Shown piece by piece: positions 8,699-18,052 of a stretch of 64,000 bases of DNA. Numbering within the stretch: position 1 is the first letter of the stretch; each line of letters opens with the position of its first letter. Where the stretch lies: NCBI RefSeq assembly GCF_023701485.1, contig NZ_JAMQBK010000029.1, positions 1 to 64,000 of the forward strand, written 5' to 3'. Under the pieces are notes generated by a model. That model was not told where the DNA came from, did no database searches, and saw only the letters and a program-made list of their open reading frames with translations. The position numbers and the translations under genes are program-made. The stretch is from Aporhodopirellula aestuarii. Lineage in GTDB: Bacteria; Planctomycetota; Planctomycetia; Pirellulales; Pirellulaceae.

Positions 8699-10074
8699 TA
8701 GACCGCCTCCGGCGCAAAGTATTGTTCGACTGTTTGGCGGAAGAGGTCCGCATGTTGTCCGTCTGCTTGAATCTGACCATTCATTTCGAGTCGTCCTGAT
8801 GCCTTGCTCGAACCGATTCTTAGAACGCCGTGATGAATGGCAAGCAACGACTCGGCGAGCCATTGAACTTCCGTTTCGCTTGGTTGATCAATCTGAATCC
8901 CTAGCGAGAACTTTGGGCCTTCCGAACCGCGTGTCAGCACTGTGTTCTGAAACAGTAACCCTTCTGCCGCTCCGCCTGTGACACGGTCGATAGCGACATG
9001 CATGCGGAATTGCTCTTCGCCGTGCTTTGCCGGAACGAGCGTGTCGGCAATGTGGATGCGTCCCGCGCTAGCCGTCGTGCCGAACAGATCATTGATCGGA
9101 CACTCCGGCTCTTTCATGGATTTGGCATCAGGATGACGAGACCGTTTCTCAGTCGGCAGGTCGCTAAAGTATTCGTAAGAGTCATTGACCGTGGCACCAT
9201 TGATGGCTGCTAGCCGGGTCATCCAGGAACGTAGGGCACCCCGCCACGTCGATCCAGGAATCCGCCAGTGCTCGGCGCCATCGGCAGAACGAACCCGCAT
9301 CATCCGACTGTCTGCCCCCTGGGCGATTAGTATGTCTTGACCACGCGCGAGTTGCAGTGTGACCTGGATGTGCAGTTGGTCTTCGACCGTTTTGACGTTC
9401 GCATTGGGAAGCTTCGCTGCTGACTCGGGGATCGTCGATTCTGTCTGCCAAGCTCGGGTCTCTTGCAAGTACGCTGCGACGTCATCAACGTCACGCATGT
9501 GATAGCGACGGTGCTGCACCTCGGCGGACAGTTTTGACCGCCCGACGCCGCGAGCGGTCTTGCCGCCGAACTGGATACCGGCTGCAAAAGTCTCGTGTAA
9601 AAATTGGATGATGCCGTCGGTGCCGCCAAATTCATCACCACCCTTGACTTCGATGGCAATGATGGTGCTTGTGCCGGGAGGGCAGGAGGCAACGGTGAAT
9701 AAACCAGCGTCGGCGACGACACCCGTGTGGCGATTGCGTTGATGGTGAGTGGTCAGTACCTCGCCCGTTCGGCCAACGTCGAGGACTGCGGTTTCGATTA
9801 CCAAACGGCTGTCTTCATCAAGGGATCCTTGAACGTTTTCGTCGTCCGCCGCTGATCCGAACCAATACTTCGTCGCTTGGGGTTCGGCGGCACCCTCGTG
9901 TGTTGTTCGTCTTGAGTGCTTGCTCCGCAAACAACCGGCGATGGCGGTGCCGCGTAGAACGTAGCGTCCGATCCCATCTCGCGAGATGGTGGCCACGTTC
10001 ATCTGGGTACCTTCGCCCGGCGCGACGCCTTCGGGGAACTCGATGGGGAAAAACAGTTTATCGATGGTGGTCAT
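8698..10074 (-). CDS. Double-Cas7 RAMP subunit (Cas7-2x-like)
   Basis: A 458-residue RAMP protein made of two Csm3/Cas7-like halves. Each half shows the same order of motifs: a start resembling VLRGTAIAGCLR (first) or RIPGSTWRGALRSWMTR (second), an FG motif (YWFGSAADDEN, then DLFGTTASAGRIHI), and a glycine-rich loop (KTARGVGRSKLS, then IGSSKASGRLEMNG). Such tandem Cas7 fusions are a feature of III-D variants, where one chain provides two adjacent backbone positions on the crRNA. It lies between the Cas7-5-11 fusion (126-bp gap) and the TIGR03986 protein (one-base overlap). Which half keeps a catalytic Asp cannot be judged without an alignment. Confidence 0.82.
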   Translation of the reverse strand: MTTIDKLFFPIEFPEGVAPGEGTQMNVATISRDGIGRYVLRGTAIAGCLRSKHSRRTTHEGAAEPQATKYWFGSAADDENVQGSLDEDSRLVIETAVLDVGRTGEVLTTHHQRNRHTGVVADAGLFTVASCPPGTSTIIAIEVKGGDEFGGTDGIIQFLHETFAAGIQFGGKTARGVGRSKLSAEVQHRRYHMRDVDDVAAYLQETRAWQTESTIPESAAKLPNANVKTVEDQLHIQVTLQLARGQDILIAQGADSRMMRVRSADGAEHWRIPGSTWRGALRSWMTRLAAINGATVNDSYEYFSDLPTEKRSRHPDAKSMKEPECPINDLFGTTASAGRIHIADTLVPAKHGEEQFRMHVAIDRVTGGAAEGLLFQNTVLTRGSEGPKFSLGIQIDQPSETEVQWLAESLLAIHHGVLRIGSSKASGRLEMNGQIQADGQHADLFRQTVEQYFAPEAV

Positions 10075-10200
10075 GAGCTTAGGCGTTAATTCGGTAGAGA
10101 CCTTGGGGTGCGGAGCGGAATCAAAAGATGCCCCGATCCGAGTGACACGATCGCTGGCGCGAATCGTCCGTGCAGATCGGCTGTCAGAATCGTCTCGCTA

Positions 10201-12285
10201 TTAATCGTCGGTATCCGTTTTGGTGCCACGTGTGGCGCTGTGAATCAGATAGGTGAGGGCCTCGATGCCGTAACGATGATCGAGTAGTTCGTCGATCTGG
10301 TTTGAGATCGATTCCCACACCGCGAAGATGTGTTCGGTGCGTTCCTTCTGTTGCCGCAAGTAGTCTTTGGCTGCTTGAGGGGATTCCGTCAGCCGTTCTC
10401 GCACCGCGGACAGTTGGCTGGCGGTGGGTAGTCGGTTGTTGTTGTCGTTTGCGATCTTGATCGCCTTTTTCATCGCGTCAGCGAGTTCAGGATTGCCCTG
10501 ACGGGAGACCTCTGAGTTGGGTTTGTAGAGTCCAATCGCTTTGCCGGGGTGTGGCGATACCGCACCAAATCCCCGTTGCCGACCTGGACCGAGTCCTCGC
10601 ATCAGTAGTTCCCATTGGGAATCGCTCAATCGTACCGGCAATCGAATCACGGCTCCCGGATCGATGATCGTGACGGCAGAGAGACGTCCCTGTTCATTGG
10701 AATTTTGGTCGCTAGGATTCGCGGCGTCGCTCTGGTTTTGCGTCGCCAATGTTCGATTCCAACCGAAGCGAACCGACGTTGTGGCCCACGCTTCGGCTTC
10801 GTCTAATTTGATCGCTTCAGGAGCGATCTCGTGACGTTGGCACCAGTGACGTAGCGTGGCCAGCAGCATCGCGTCCGCGGACTGAGGTTCGCCGTCAATC
10901 TGTTGCACATCCACTTGAATCGGCGACTGCGTGACGATGATTTCGGCATCCCCATCGATGGATCGGAACGGCATTGCTGAATCGAGTACGTCGGCGGTCA
11001 GCGTTCCGTGCCCGCGAACGCTTCGGCCTTTGCCGAAAGTGACATCGTTGTTCTTTTGCAAACTTTCAATCAGCTTTTCGGCAGCCGTTGCTGGTAGACG
11101 AACGATGCCGCTAAACACCATCGGAGCCATCGCGTCGACGGTGAATAGGTTGCGTCCATCGGGCGTATTGGGGTCATTGCGTACGCCATGCGTTGTGACC
11201 ACACGCGGCATGTGAGAATCACGCCACAGTTTGACTCCTTCCGCAGTAGGCAGCAGCACTCCATCGAGCGCTTTCAGTGGTGCTCCATCGGGTAGGTCGG
11301 CCAGGTTGACCGCTTCAATCGCTCGATCCTTGAAATGATGCTCCTTGTAGCGGTCATCGATCGCGAACTTGGCTCCTCGGTGCGTTAGCCCGACGCGAAC
11401 GGGCAGTATCTTCTCGTCTTTCCAATCGCTAGTGGTGGCCATCGGCAAAAGCGGCCAAGCGAGAAAGGAGTCCGATTCAAACGTCGCCGTTGCCAACGCG
11501 GGATCGAGCGCGCCGAGTCGATGCAGAATGACTCCGCCCACGGCGGACGCGGGAATCACGAACCCGCTACGAATGGTGTTGGTGCGATCGGCGATTTCGG
11601 GGCAGCAAACCGGTGCGGTTGCGTGAAAGACCAATCGCACAGTGCGAACGGTCTGATCCGCGAGCTGGATGGGTTCCGGTGTGGTTACCGGGCGTGTTGG
11701 TATCGGTTCGACAGCCCGCTTGTGGACTCGGCGAAGCAACGTGGCGACATCATCGCTCGAATCGGGAACATCGACCACGCAGGTGCCGCATCCACGCGAC
11801 CGCGAACCCCCGATAGCGGAGATACTCAATAATGCCAACTGCCAGGCCTCCAACAAGGATTCGTCATCGTTGGTTGCGATGATATGCCCTTGAAAAGCCG
11901 TTTTTGCCGCAATGGCTTCGTCGGTTCGTAAAGTGTGCTCCTCCGCGGTGCCTTCGCTACTGATCGCGGTTCGAGTAATTGTGCGAACGAGATCCCTGTT
12001 GTTGTGACTATCCGTGGTGGCATCGGTGATGCGAAAGGCGGAATCGGAATCGATTTGGCTTCCCGGTCGACCGAACAATGCATCGGTCCAGGTCGGGTCC
12101 CATCCGAGAGGACGGCCGATTGCTGTGAACCGATCTCGCATCAACCCCTTGAGATGCGAACCGCGGATGACAACGTTTCCGGATGCGTCTCGAGTGACGA
12201 GGCTGTTGAATGTTTCGCCGCCCAAACCCGTGGCAGGCTGAGCGTCGCTATTGAGCGTGATTGTGAATGGATATTTTCTAGGCAT
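10201..12285 (-). CDS. Cas7-Cas5(Csx10)-Cas11-like fusion
   Basis: A 694-residue effector subunit. Residues 1-190 form a Cas7/Csm3-like RAMP (VIRGSHLKGLMRDR, DALFGRPGSQIDSDSAF, glycine-rich loop IGGSRSRGCGTCVV). The middle, about 200-600, looks like a Cas5/Csx10-type RAMP with FGKGRSVRGHGTL and GLGPGRQRGFGAVSP. The last ~90 residues are helical and charged (SQLSAVRERLTESPQAAKDY onward) and could be a fused Cas11 small subunit. This three-part order is that of the III-Dv Cas7-Cas5-Cas11 chain. Csx10 caps the 5' handle of crRNA in subtype III-D. It lies 116 bp after cas10. The Cas11 assignment is the least certain part. Confidence 0.78.
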   Translation of the reverse strand: MPRKYPFTITLNSDAQPATGLGGETFNSLVTRDASGNVVIRGSHLKGLMRDRFTAIGRPLGWDPTWTDALFGRPGSQIDSDSAFRITDATTDSHNNRDLVRTITRTAISSEGTAEEHTLRTDEAIAAKTAFQGHIIATNDDESLLEAWQLALLSISAIGGSRSRGCGTCVVDVPDSSDDVATLLRRVHKRAVEPIPTRPVTTPEPIQLADQTVRTVRLVFHATAPVCCPEIADRTNTIRSGFVIPASAVGGVILHRLGALDPALATATFESDSFLAWPLLPMATTSDWKDEKILPVRVGLTHRGAKFAIDDRYKEHHFKDRAIEAVNLADLPDGAPLKALDGVLLPTAEGVKLWRDSHMPRVVTTHGVRNDPNTPDGRNLFTVDAMAPMVFSGIVRLPATAAEKLIESLQKNNDVTFGKGRSVRGHGTLTADVLDSAMPFRSIDGDAEIIVTQSPIQVDVQQIDGEPQSADAMLLATLRHWCQRHEIAPEAIKLDEAEAWATTSVRFGWNRTLATQNQSDAANPSDQNSNEQGRLSAVTIIDPGAVIRLPVRLSDSQWELLMRGLGPGRQRGFGAVSPHPGKAIGLYKPNSEVSRQGNPELADAMKKAIKIANDNNNRLPTASQLSAVRERLTESPQAAKDYLRQQKERTEHIFAVWESISNQIDELLDHRYGIEALTYLIHSATRGTKTDTDD

Positions 12286-12401
12286 ACGGGATCGGCTCGT
12301 TGATTTCTATCGAGTGCAGGGATTCAGCCGTTGAATGTTTGAAATGGAGGTCAACTGTGGTGATGCAAATGGGCACACTGTTTTCTTGCCGTTGGCTTCT
12401 T

Positions 12402-14054
12402 TCAATTGGGACCTTGTGCGATTCGGTGTCGGTGTTCTGCGAGTAGCAATGCATCGATAAAACTGGTCGATTGTTCTTGCGCATCAGCTTTCCAGAATCG
12501 GCCTGTTTTGCTTGGGTTTTCTTCGTTGAGGTGGCTTACCAAATTCGGATACTTTCGTTTCAACGAAACCAAGTACTGCACGCGGGAGGACCATGGTCGA
12601 GTCATGACTTGGAGCAGGTCCGCGGCGACGCTGCCGGGTAGTTTTTCGGGATCGGAAAAAAGATCGTCGGTCATTGCTTGCAGATCGTCGATCGTTTCGA
12701 CGCCCTCGTCTTGCTTTGCGCCGTCCGCACACGACTCGATGCGGTACGGTCTTTGAGTCAAATGCACCACCCGATTTAGATCATCATCATGGAAGGTCAG
12801 TTCACGGCGGCGGCGCATTTCAGGGGTATCGAGCATCGTGTCTGTAACGATGTCGAAATCGACAGCAGCCGGTGTGGGGCCGTCAGGCGAGTCCGGCTTG
12901 CCGCGGAAGCTGCCCTTGGCACTTGCCAGCAACCTTTCCGCGTAGGCGATCGCGGAATGGAGTGGATAGGTCGTCTTCACAAGAAGGATTCCGGCCGAGA
13001 TGGTCAGCCTGTTACCGGTTGCGGGCCACAAAGGTCGCCCCGTTTCACTTTCAAAAGACGCTCCAGCATCGGAAGCCTCCGTGGCGAATTGACGTGATAG
13101 TGCGGTAACAAAATCGAACGCCATATCAGGAGCAATGAGGGTGACGATGTCATCACCGCCAATAATCAACGGTCGCAGCGGCAAGACCAGATGAGTGCCC
13201 TGTCCGTTGCTGACGATGCTGTCTCGCCAGTAGTCGCTCTCGATCCAATCCAGCATGGCGGATGAGGCTGCGGTGACAAAGGAATTGAGGGTGATCGTTC
13301 GCAAGTGACCGCTCATGCGGCGTGTCCAATCATCGCGAGAGTCGGGATCCCATTGGCCTTCGTCAACGAGTTTTTGGGCCCGCAGGTGTTGGTTGCCCGC
13401 ATCATTACCATCCATTGCAACGACAGCCCAACGGTTTCGGCCACCGAGTGCGTTCGATCCGGCGATGGCCTCGTCGCGATTGTCTTCGCCAATGTCGGAT
13501 GTCTCCGTGGTGACATTCTTGAAGAACCGCCATGGCATCTGAAACGCTTCGTGACTTTGCGCGTCCTGCAATAGGCTCGCGATGCTCTCTTTCAGTTTCT
13601 CTGCCAACTGCCCGCCGCATCGATCAGCGTAGCCGGCTTCCATGCGGGCACCGATGATATGGTGAACATCTTTCTGCTTCTTCCAGGCGTCGTTGGTCCC
13701 GACTGGATACAGACCCGAAATGGCACAGGGGGGGCCGTCTGATGCAGGTGGGACAAAAGGGTACAACCGGTCTTTTGACTTTGCCTCGGACAGGGAGTCG
13801 CCGGTGCCGATACGAAGGTCCAACCCGAGGCCTTGAGATCGCTGTGTCAGCGTTTCGATGCAAGGATCGATTTCGTCCTGTGTCAATTCGATTGCACCGC
13901 CCCCGCCGCCCGCGTAGATGCAGCGTTCGCCGAATTCTGCCTTAACACTTCCATCGAACTCTGCGATGGTTTCGCTGGTGCCGATAATGCATCGCAGCCT
14001 TGGAACCGAGAAGATGGCTTTCTGAATGCCACGGATGTCGTATGTCAAAATCAT
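12402..14054 (-). CDS. cas10: Cas10, cyclase-type, without HD domain
   Basis: The large subunit of the type III complex, 550 residues. The protein opens directly with a palm/cyclase domain (MILTYDIRGIQKAIF) and has no N-terminal HD nuclease. The second palm carries IIGGDDIVTL near residues 297-306, the GGDD motif that makes cyclic oligoadenylate from ATP on target RNA binding, followed by AYAERLLASAKG typical of Cas10. It is the first gene of the minus-strand operon, and its short length fits Cas10 of III-D variants. With no HD domain, ssDNA cleavage is not expected from this subunit; signalling should go through cOA. Confidence 0.92.
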   Translation of the reverse strand: MILTYDIRGIQKAIFSVPRLRCIIGTSETIAEFDGSVKAEFGERCIYAGGGGGAIELTQDEIDPCIETLTQRSQGLGLDLRIGTGDSLSEAKSKDRLYPFVPPASDGPPCAISGLYPVGTNDAWKKQKDVHHIIGARMEAGYADRCGGQLAEKLKESIASLLQDAQSHEAFQMPWRFFKNVTTETSDIGEDNRDEAIAGSNALGGRNRWAVVAMDGNDAGNQHLRAQKLVDEGQWDPDSRDDWTRRMSGHLRTITLNSFVTAASSAMLDWIESDYWRDSIVSNGQGTHLVLPLRPLIIGGDDIVTLIAPDMAFDFVTALSRQFATEASDAGASFESETGRPLWPATGNRLTISAGILLVKTTYPLHSAIAYAERLLASAKGSFRGKPDSPDGPTPAAVDFDIVTDTMLDTPEMRRRRELTFHDDDLNRVVHLTQRPYRIESCADGAKQDEGVETIDDLQAMTDDLFSDPEKLPGSVAADLLQVMTRPWSSRVQYLVSLKRKYPNLVSHLNEENPSKTGRFWKADAQEQSTSFIDALLLAEHRHRIAQGPN

Positions 14055-14522
14055 GTTGGACGCGGCTCAAAACTTCGTTCGCGTGCCAGCGACCAAACGG
14101 GTGGCTGGCTGTCACAAGGGAAACGACTGAGTCCCCCGTCCTGTGACATCTCGGGCGAAATTTGCCAAAATCCCGCGTCGAACGGGGCCGCGACCGAAAT
14201 CTTCGATGCTGTGGGCAAATTTGCCTCTGTCCGTGTGCCTGACCTCTGTGACTACCGAGCATGTCATGATTGCGCAAATACGGTAGTTCGACTTTCACGA
14301 CGTAGCCGCAAATACCGTTGACACATGCAGCCAACTGACATGTCCTTGTTCAATCGCTGCGGGCGTCTGTTTAGATGGATGTTTGTGATCCTGCTCGATT
14401 CGTTCAGTACAAGCCAAAGGAGTCAAAAATTCTGACCAGCGTGTCACGAGCCTCAGCAGGCGTCGTTTACTGAGTGAAATAGCTTCCCAGTCCCTACCAA
14501 TCCACGTTGATCGAGTAAGAAT
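14055..14522. promoter_or_regulatory. Divergent regulatory region before cas10
   Basis: A 468-bp gap that must hold the cas10 operon promoter (minus) and a promoter for the small membrane protein (plus). It contains an imperfect 14-bp direct repeat, CGCAAATACGGTAG at 14273-14286 and CGCAAATACCGTTG at 14307-14320, spaced 34 bases start to start, roughly three helical turns. This could be a regulator site. No convincing gene is seen. Confidence 0.45.
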
Positions 14523-14804
14523 ATGCAACGCCGTCAGAGAAATCGAAATCAAAAACGCCCCAACGGATTCAGCCAACCAGCGACGAAGCCTCTCTACGAT
14601 CTTGCGTTTCACCAGCTGGGAATACGCGGACGGAAGAAGCGAGAGGCGTTGAACACTTATGCGGGGTTATCCGCGATCGTCTTTGGCGTCTTCTGTGGTG
14701 TAGTCGCTTATGGATTGTTCGGCTTGTTTGGCGGGCTAATCGGCTTCTTCATAGGAACGAGTGTTGCGAGTGATTGGATGACAAAGAATCGATTTTACCG
14801 ATAG
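14523..14804 (+). CDS. Small membrane protein, unknown
   Basis: A 93-residue protein not recognised as a named family. Residues 1-40 are basic and polar (MQRRQRNRNQKRPNGF). Residues ~47-80 form one long or two tightly packed glycine-rich membrane helices (SAIVFGVFCGVVAYGLFGL, then GGLIGFFIGTSVAS). The tail is short and charged. It is divergent from cas10, about 470 bp away, so it could be an accessory membrane effector of the type III system or an unrelated gene. The position is suggestive only: no CARF or SAVED sensor domain is present. Confidence 0.55.
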   Translation: MQRRQRNRNQKRPNGFSQPATKPLYDLAFHQLGIRGRKKREALNTYAGLSAIVFGVFCGVVAYGLFGLFGGLIGFFIGTSVASDWMTKNRFYR

Positions 14805-14947
14805 TCGAGTGCTTGCGGTTTGCGAGAAATTAGCGATTCGCGATGTGATAATCTTCGCTGTGGGTCGCTGACGATTCTCATAATGTGTCGCTACGATGGC
14901 TCGCTGTGCGGTGCAGGGCCAATGGGTGAGATTTCTAAGGTAAGTTT

Positions 14948-15592
14948 GTGACAACCAATAAGCAGTTCGTTTACGGACTTGTCGATCCTGCCATGCCGCA
15001 GACTGTCAGATACGTCGGTCGCACGAACGACATCGGAATGCGCTACAGAATGCACGTCGCCAAGGCTGCATGGAATTTTACGATTAAGGACGTTTGGCCA
15101 ACTTACCTCTCTTACGCAGGTCGTAAAGCAGAGTTAATTGCCATCGAGGAACTCCAGCACGATGACCAGAAGAAGGCAGAAGATCAAGCGAAGGAACGTG
15201 AGCGTTACTGGATTCGCTATTACGTAGGACAGGGCGTTGAACTGTTTAACGGTTCTCAGTGGTCGGAGCATTCAACCCGGAAATCAATCCCCAAGGGAGT
15301 CAAAACTGCTTGGTGCGAGACGCACGGCCTGCTGTGGGATCTCGACCGGAACTGGGAAGATGAGTTGAGCCTGCTTAGGCATTTAGATGATGATTATGGT
15401 TCGATAATGAAGGAGGAACCACAGCCTAATGGATCGATACACTGGCAGAAAATGGCTAGTATTCCATTCGCTCAATCTCAGTACGAGAGGCGAAGATTCC
15501 GAACTAGGTCGGTTCTCCGTGCTCTCCTTTCGGCGCACCCGACGCTAGCCGTTTTGGATCTCGAAATCGTGAATCTTTCCTATGAGCAATGA
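14948..15592 (+). CDS. GIY-YIG nuclease-domain protein
   Basis: A 214-residue protein whose first ~90 residues show a GIY-YIG fold: VYGLVDP and VRYVGRT supply the two motif strands, followed by the conserved Arg (MRYRMHVAK) and a Glu in the helix KERERYWIRYY. Such nucleases cut DNA with one metal ion and occur in homing, repair and phage-restriction proteins. The C-terminal half is not recognised. The start is a GTG with AAGG about 11 bases upstream. It stands alone between the CRISPR locus and decayed DNA, which fits cargo of a mobile element or a solitary defence nuclease. Confidence 0.75.
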   Translation: MTTNKQFVYGLVDPAMPQTVRYVGRTNDIGMRYRMHVAKAAWNFTIKDVWPTYLSYAGRKAELIAIEELQHDDQKKAEDQAKERERYWIRYYVGQGVELFNGSQWSEHSTRKSIPKGVKTAWCETHGLLWDLDRNWEDELSLLRHLDDDYGSIMKEEPQPNGSIHWQKMASIPFAQSQYERRRFRTRSVLRALLSAHPTLAVLDLEIVNLSYEQ

Positions 15593-16107
15593 CAACGACG
15601 GCTTCGGTCTTTGCGAGACGCCGATCTTTGAGATGTGTGGCTGACCAGCATTCCTGGTTGGTGTGGTGGTTGCCTCGGGGCCAGCCAAACGACTCTCTGC
15701 AAGACCACGGATTCATACAAAGCGTTGCTGTCTTTCGTGGTCAGCCTGCGATCGCCATCCACTTCATCCGATCTGCGACTACTGCCGAGGCACCGGGATT
15801 CGCTGGAGCGGCACACGGCCCGCCGAGAGGCTCTCTCGCTTCCGTGACAACCTGTTCTGTCGTTGGCAATGGGACGCTGTGAGCGCCGGTCCTAGGAACC
15901 CGTGTGGACACGCGCCGAGTCGCATCTGGTAGAATCATCCTGACGAGTGGAACCGTCTGACTCCAACCCAAGACGACGCCAGGGCGGCGACAAGATTCAA
16001 CTCGCGATCTATTCATGTTCCCCCTGTGCCTACATAGATTGCAATTCGTTATCCAATGTGGGTTCGCAAAACGCAGATTCACGCCGGTTTCCTGAGGAAA
16101 CGCACCG
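15593..16107. other. Non-coding accessory stretch
   Basis: About 515 bp with only short, compositionally odd frames on both strands and no recognised domain, tRNA or repeat. It may be decayed mobile DNA. Confidence 0.4.
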
Positions 16108-16659
16108 GTGCCACCATCTGAGGCTTTTCAGCAGATCGTGATGTTTGACCTTAGCAGCATTTTCATTCCACCTTTCAATCTGTTGGCAAAGGTGGCACTT
16201 TCGCAGTTCGCTGACTACATCCGCCGAACTCAATATCCGGACGCCACTGACAACGAAATCGCTATCCTCTCAATCGCTTCGCTGTTATCCGAGATCGATG
16301 GGATTGAACGGTTAACTGACGAACAACGAGAACAATCAGTTCGTTCGTTCTGCAGGAAGATCGTTGAAAAGAATCACCTCGAAAGCAAAGATCCCATTAA
16401 GCCATGGCGATTGGATTGGCTCACTAGGGAAGCTTTAACCAATTGGAGGTTGAAGGAACAATCGGCTTCCAAGGCTAGGTGGGACCGCAGCTTCCGAATT
16501 CTTGTTCTCCGCGTTGCTGACGAATTCGCGACTCACTGCAAGTGCCTGTACACCGATGGATGCTTCGACATCCGCCGACTCTGCGTACTTGTCGTCGCAA
16601 CCGAGGAAGAGGTCGCAATGCTTACTGACGCTGCACCTCAGGTTGACGAAACAGACTAG
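16108..16659 (+). CDS. Unknown protein
   Basis: A 183-residue protein not recognised. The sequence is plausible as a soluble, mostly helical protein: LSQFADYIRRTQYPDATDNE, then LSEIDGIERLTDEQREQSVR, then a basic stretch with many Trp (PWRLDWLTREALTNWRLKE). The N-terminus has a short hydrophobic run (IFIPPFNLLAKVALSQF). The GTG at 16108 has AGGAAA about 10 bases upstream; an internal ATG at 16141 is an alternative. Neighbours are degenerate DNA and a recombinase fragment, so it may be cargo of a lost element. Confidence 0.5.
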   Translation: MPPSEAFQQIVMFDLSSIFIPPFNLLAKVALSQFADYIRRTQYPDATDNEIAILSIASLLSEIDGIERLTDEQREQSVRSFCRKIVEKNHLESKDPIKPWRLDWLTREALTNWRLKEQSASKARWDRSFRILVLRVADEFATHCKCLYTDGCFDIRRLCVLVVATEEEVAMLTDAAPQVDETD

Positions 16660-16780
16660 TTTGCTGCTCAATGGAGATAGGCGGCGAGACGCCCACAGGT
16701 GGTACCTTTTCAAGCGTACCGTGACACCACTCTTAAGAACGAGCCGAACTCGTCGCCAGGACGCTGGCACATGAGATGCA

Positions 16781-17107
16781 TCACAAGCTGGCAATTCCAT
16801 CGAATTTGCGACGCAGTCCGTGATTGGCTCGAAGATCGAAGATCCATCGCACTTTGTTGCTGTTTTGAGGGTGCGTTTCAATAATGCTCCGCTTATTGAC
16901 TCGGCGATTGCTGTAACCGAACGGCGGACGGGATGGAAACCATCCTTTGGCGACTCGGCGATTGATTCCATCCAACACATCGAGTGACTGTTGCTCGGTC
17001 GTGAAGGCAAGAGCCGGATTCGGGGCTTCGTGGCCAGCGTCATTCAGGTACGTCGGTTTGACGCCGCCGACGACGTTGTGCCGGCCATGGAAGAAAAATG
17101 TTTTCAA
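16781..17107 (-). pseudogene. Serine recombinase fragment
   Basis: A 108-residue piece matching the central Recombinase domain of large serine recombinases: INRRVAKGWFPSRPPFGYSN, then NKRSIIETHPQNSNKVRWIF. The N-terminal catalytic resolvase domain with its serine and the C-terminal zinc-ribbon/coiled-coil part are missing. It is the remnant of an integrase or transposase and points to past element insertion at this edge of the BREX island. Confidence 0.78.
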
Positions 17108-17165
17108 TGCTGCCTCTTCGAAGTTTGACCGAGAAGTGGATCAGCGTCAGTCTCTAAATTGTGAG

Positions 17166-17612
17166 TCATTCTGTTTTGGGCTCCATCACAAAAATTGAAT
17201 CAATCCAAGGATCAGAGTTTTCCCAACGCACTGCATCGATTCCGGCCTTGGCAGCATCGAAACCTCCATAGGAGTGGCTGACCTTTCCCGCAAAAGACTC
17301 GAAAAGTTGGATCGCTTCATCGCTGCCGATGTTGTTTACTCGCTGACCCTTCAACAGAATTTTATGGTCGTTGTTGTACACACGAATTCCTAGCCTCACA
17401 CATGGCCCGGCTTCATTGGTATTGGTCCAGCCACCGTCATCACCACGGCTCCAAGCAACAATGCCGAGATCGTCGAGTGTGATCGGAACGTCGGCTCCTA
17501 ATGAACGAATGGCCTCATCCAATTCAGTCGTGTTCATTCCCAGTCGCAATGGCCCGATTGACTCACCCGGAATGATCTCAATTGTGAAGGTCGCTTCTTG
17601 TTTGGCCGCCAT
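17166..17612 (-). CDS. Unknown small protein
   Basis: A 148-residue acidic protein. The opening ESIGPLRLGMNTTELDEAI resembles the GxxxLGMT-type start of many uncharacterised single-domain proteins. Later blocks are LDDLGIVAWSRGDDGGW and FAGKVSHSYGGFDAAKAGID. No catalytic motif, signal peptide or membrane helix is visible. It is divergent from the BREX operon. Some proteins with this opening occur as toxin immunity proteins, but nothing here demonstrates that role. Confidence 0.6.
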   Translation of the reverse strand: MAAKQEATFTIEIIPGESIGPLRLGMNTTELDEAIRSLGADVPITLDDLGIVAWSRGDDGGWTNTNEAGPCVRLGIRVYNNDHKILLKGQRVNNIGSDEAIQLFESFAGKVSHSYGGFDAAKAGIDAVRWENSDPWIDSIFVMEPKTE

Positions 17613-17779
17613 GTCTTCGCCCCTGCCGAATCAACTCTCTGTTTCCGATCTGACCGACCGAGAACGGCAACTAAGCAAATGCCTGCTGACCATTCTCACC
17701 TGATCGACAAGTGTAACTGTGTTTGGTAGGGTTGGCCAAGCACAGGCATAGCCCGTTTAGTGGCAGGTGGAAACCGCTC

Positions 17780-18034
17780 ATGGACAAACTCAAAGACTTT
17801 TTGCGCATCTCTGAGGCGGCGGAGTATCTCGGCGTTTCGCCGAACACGCTTCGCAACTGGGAGAACGCTGGCAAGATCGCTGCACATCGGCATCCGGTGA
17901 ACGGTTATCGGTTGTTTAAGCAGGAAGAACTCGACGAATTGCTGCGGCCAATCCAGTCCAGCGAAGTCGTCGAGCCGGATGAAGAAGCAGGCAAGAAAAA
18001 ACAGACAAGTAACCCGAACAAAAAACCTCGGTAA
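17780..18034 (+). CDS. MerR/excisionase-like HTH regulator of the BREX operon
   Basis: An 84-residue protein with a winged-helix motif of the MerR/HTH_17 type: LRISEAAEYLGVSPNTLRNW, then NAGKIAAHRHPVNGYRLFKQ, then a Lys/Asp-rich tail. It begins at the ATG after AGGTGG; the longer open frame upstream is not supported. It stops 18 bases before pglW and runs in the same direction, so it is most simply the operon's own regulator. BREX and related defence islands often begin with such small DNA-binding proteins. Its target is unknown. Confidence 0.8.
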   Translation: MDKLKDFLRISEAAEYLGVSPNTLRNWENAGKIAAHRHPVNGYRLFKQEELDELLRPIQSSEVVEPDEEAGKKKQTSNPNKKPR

Positions 18035-18052
18035 TGGGGCGGACCGCAGGCG

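Noticed and set aside
16435-17043. A 202-codon minus-strand frame
   Set aside because: It lies in a different frame over the recombinase fragment and antisense to the 183-residue protein; no similarity recognised.
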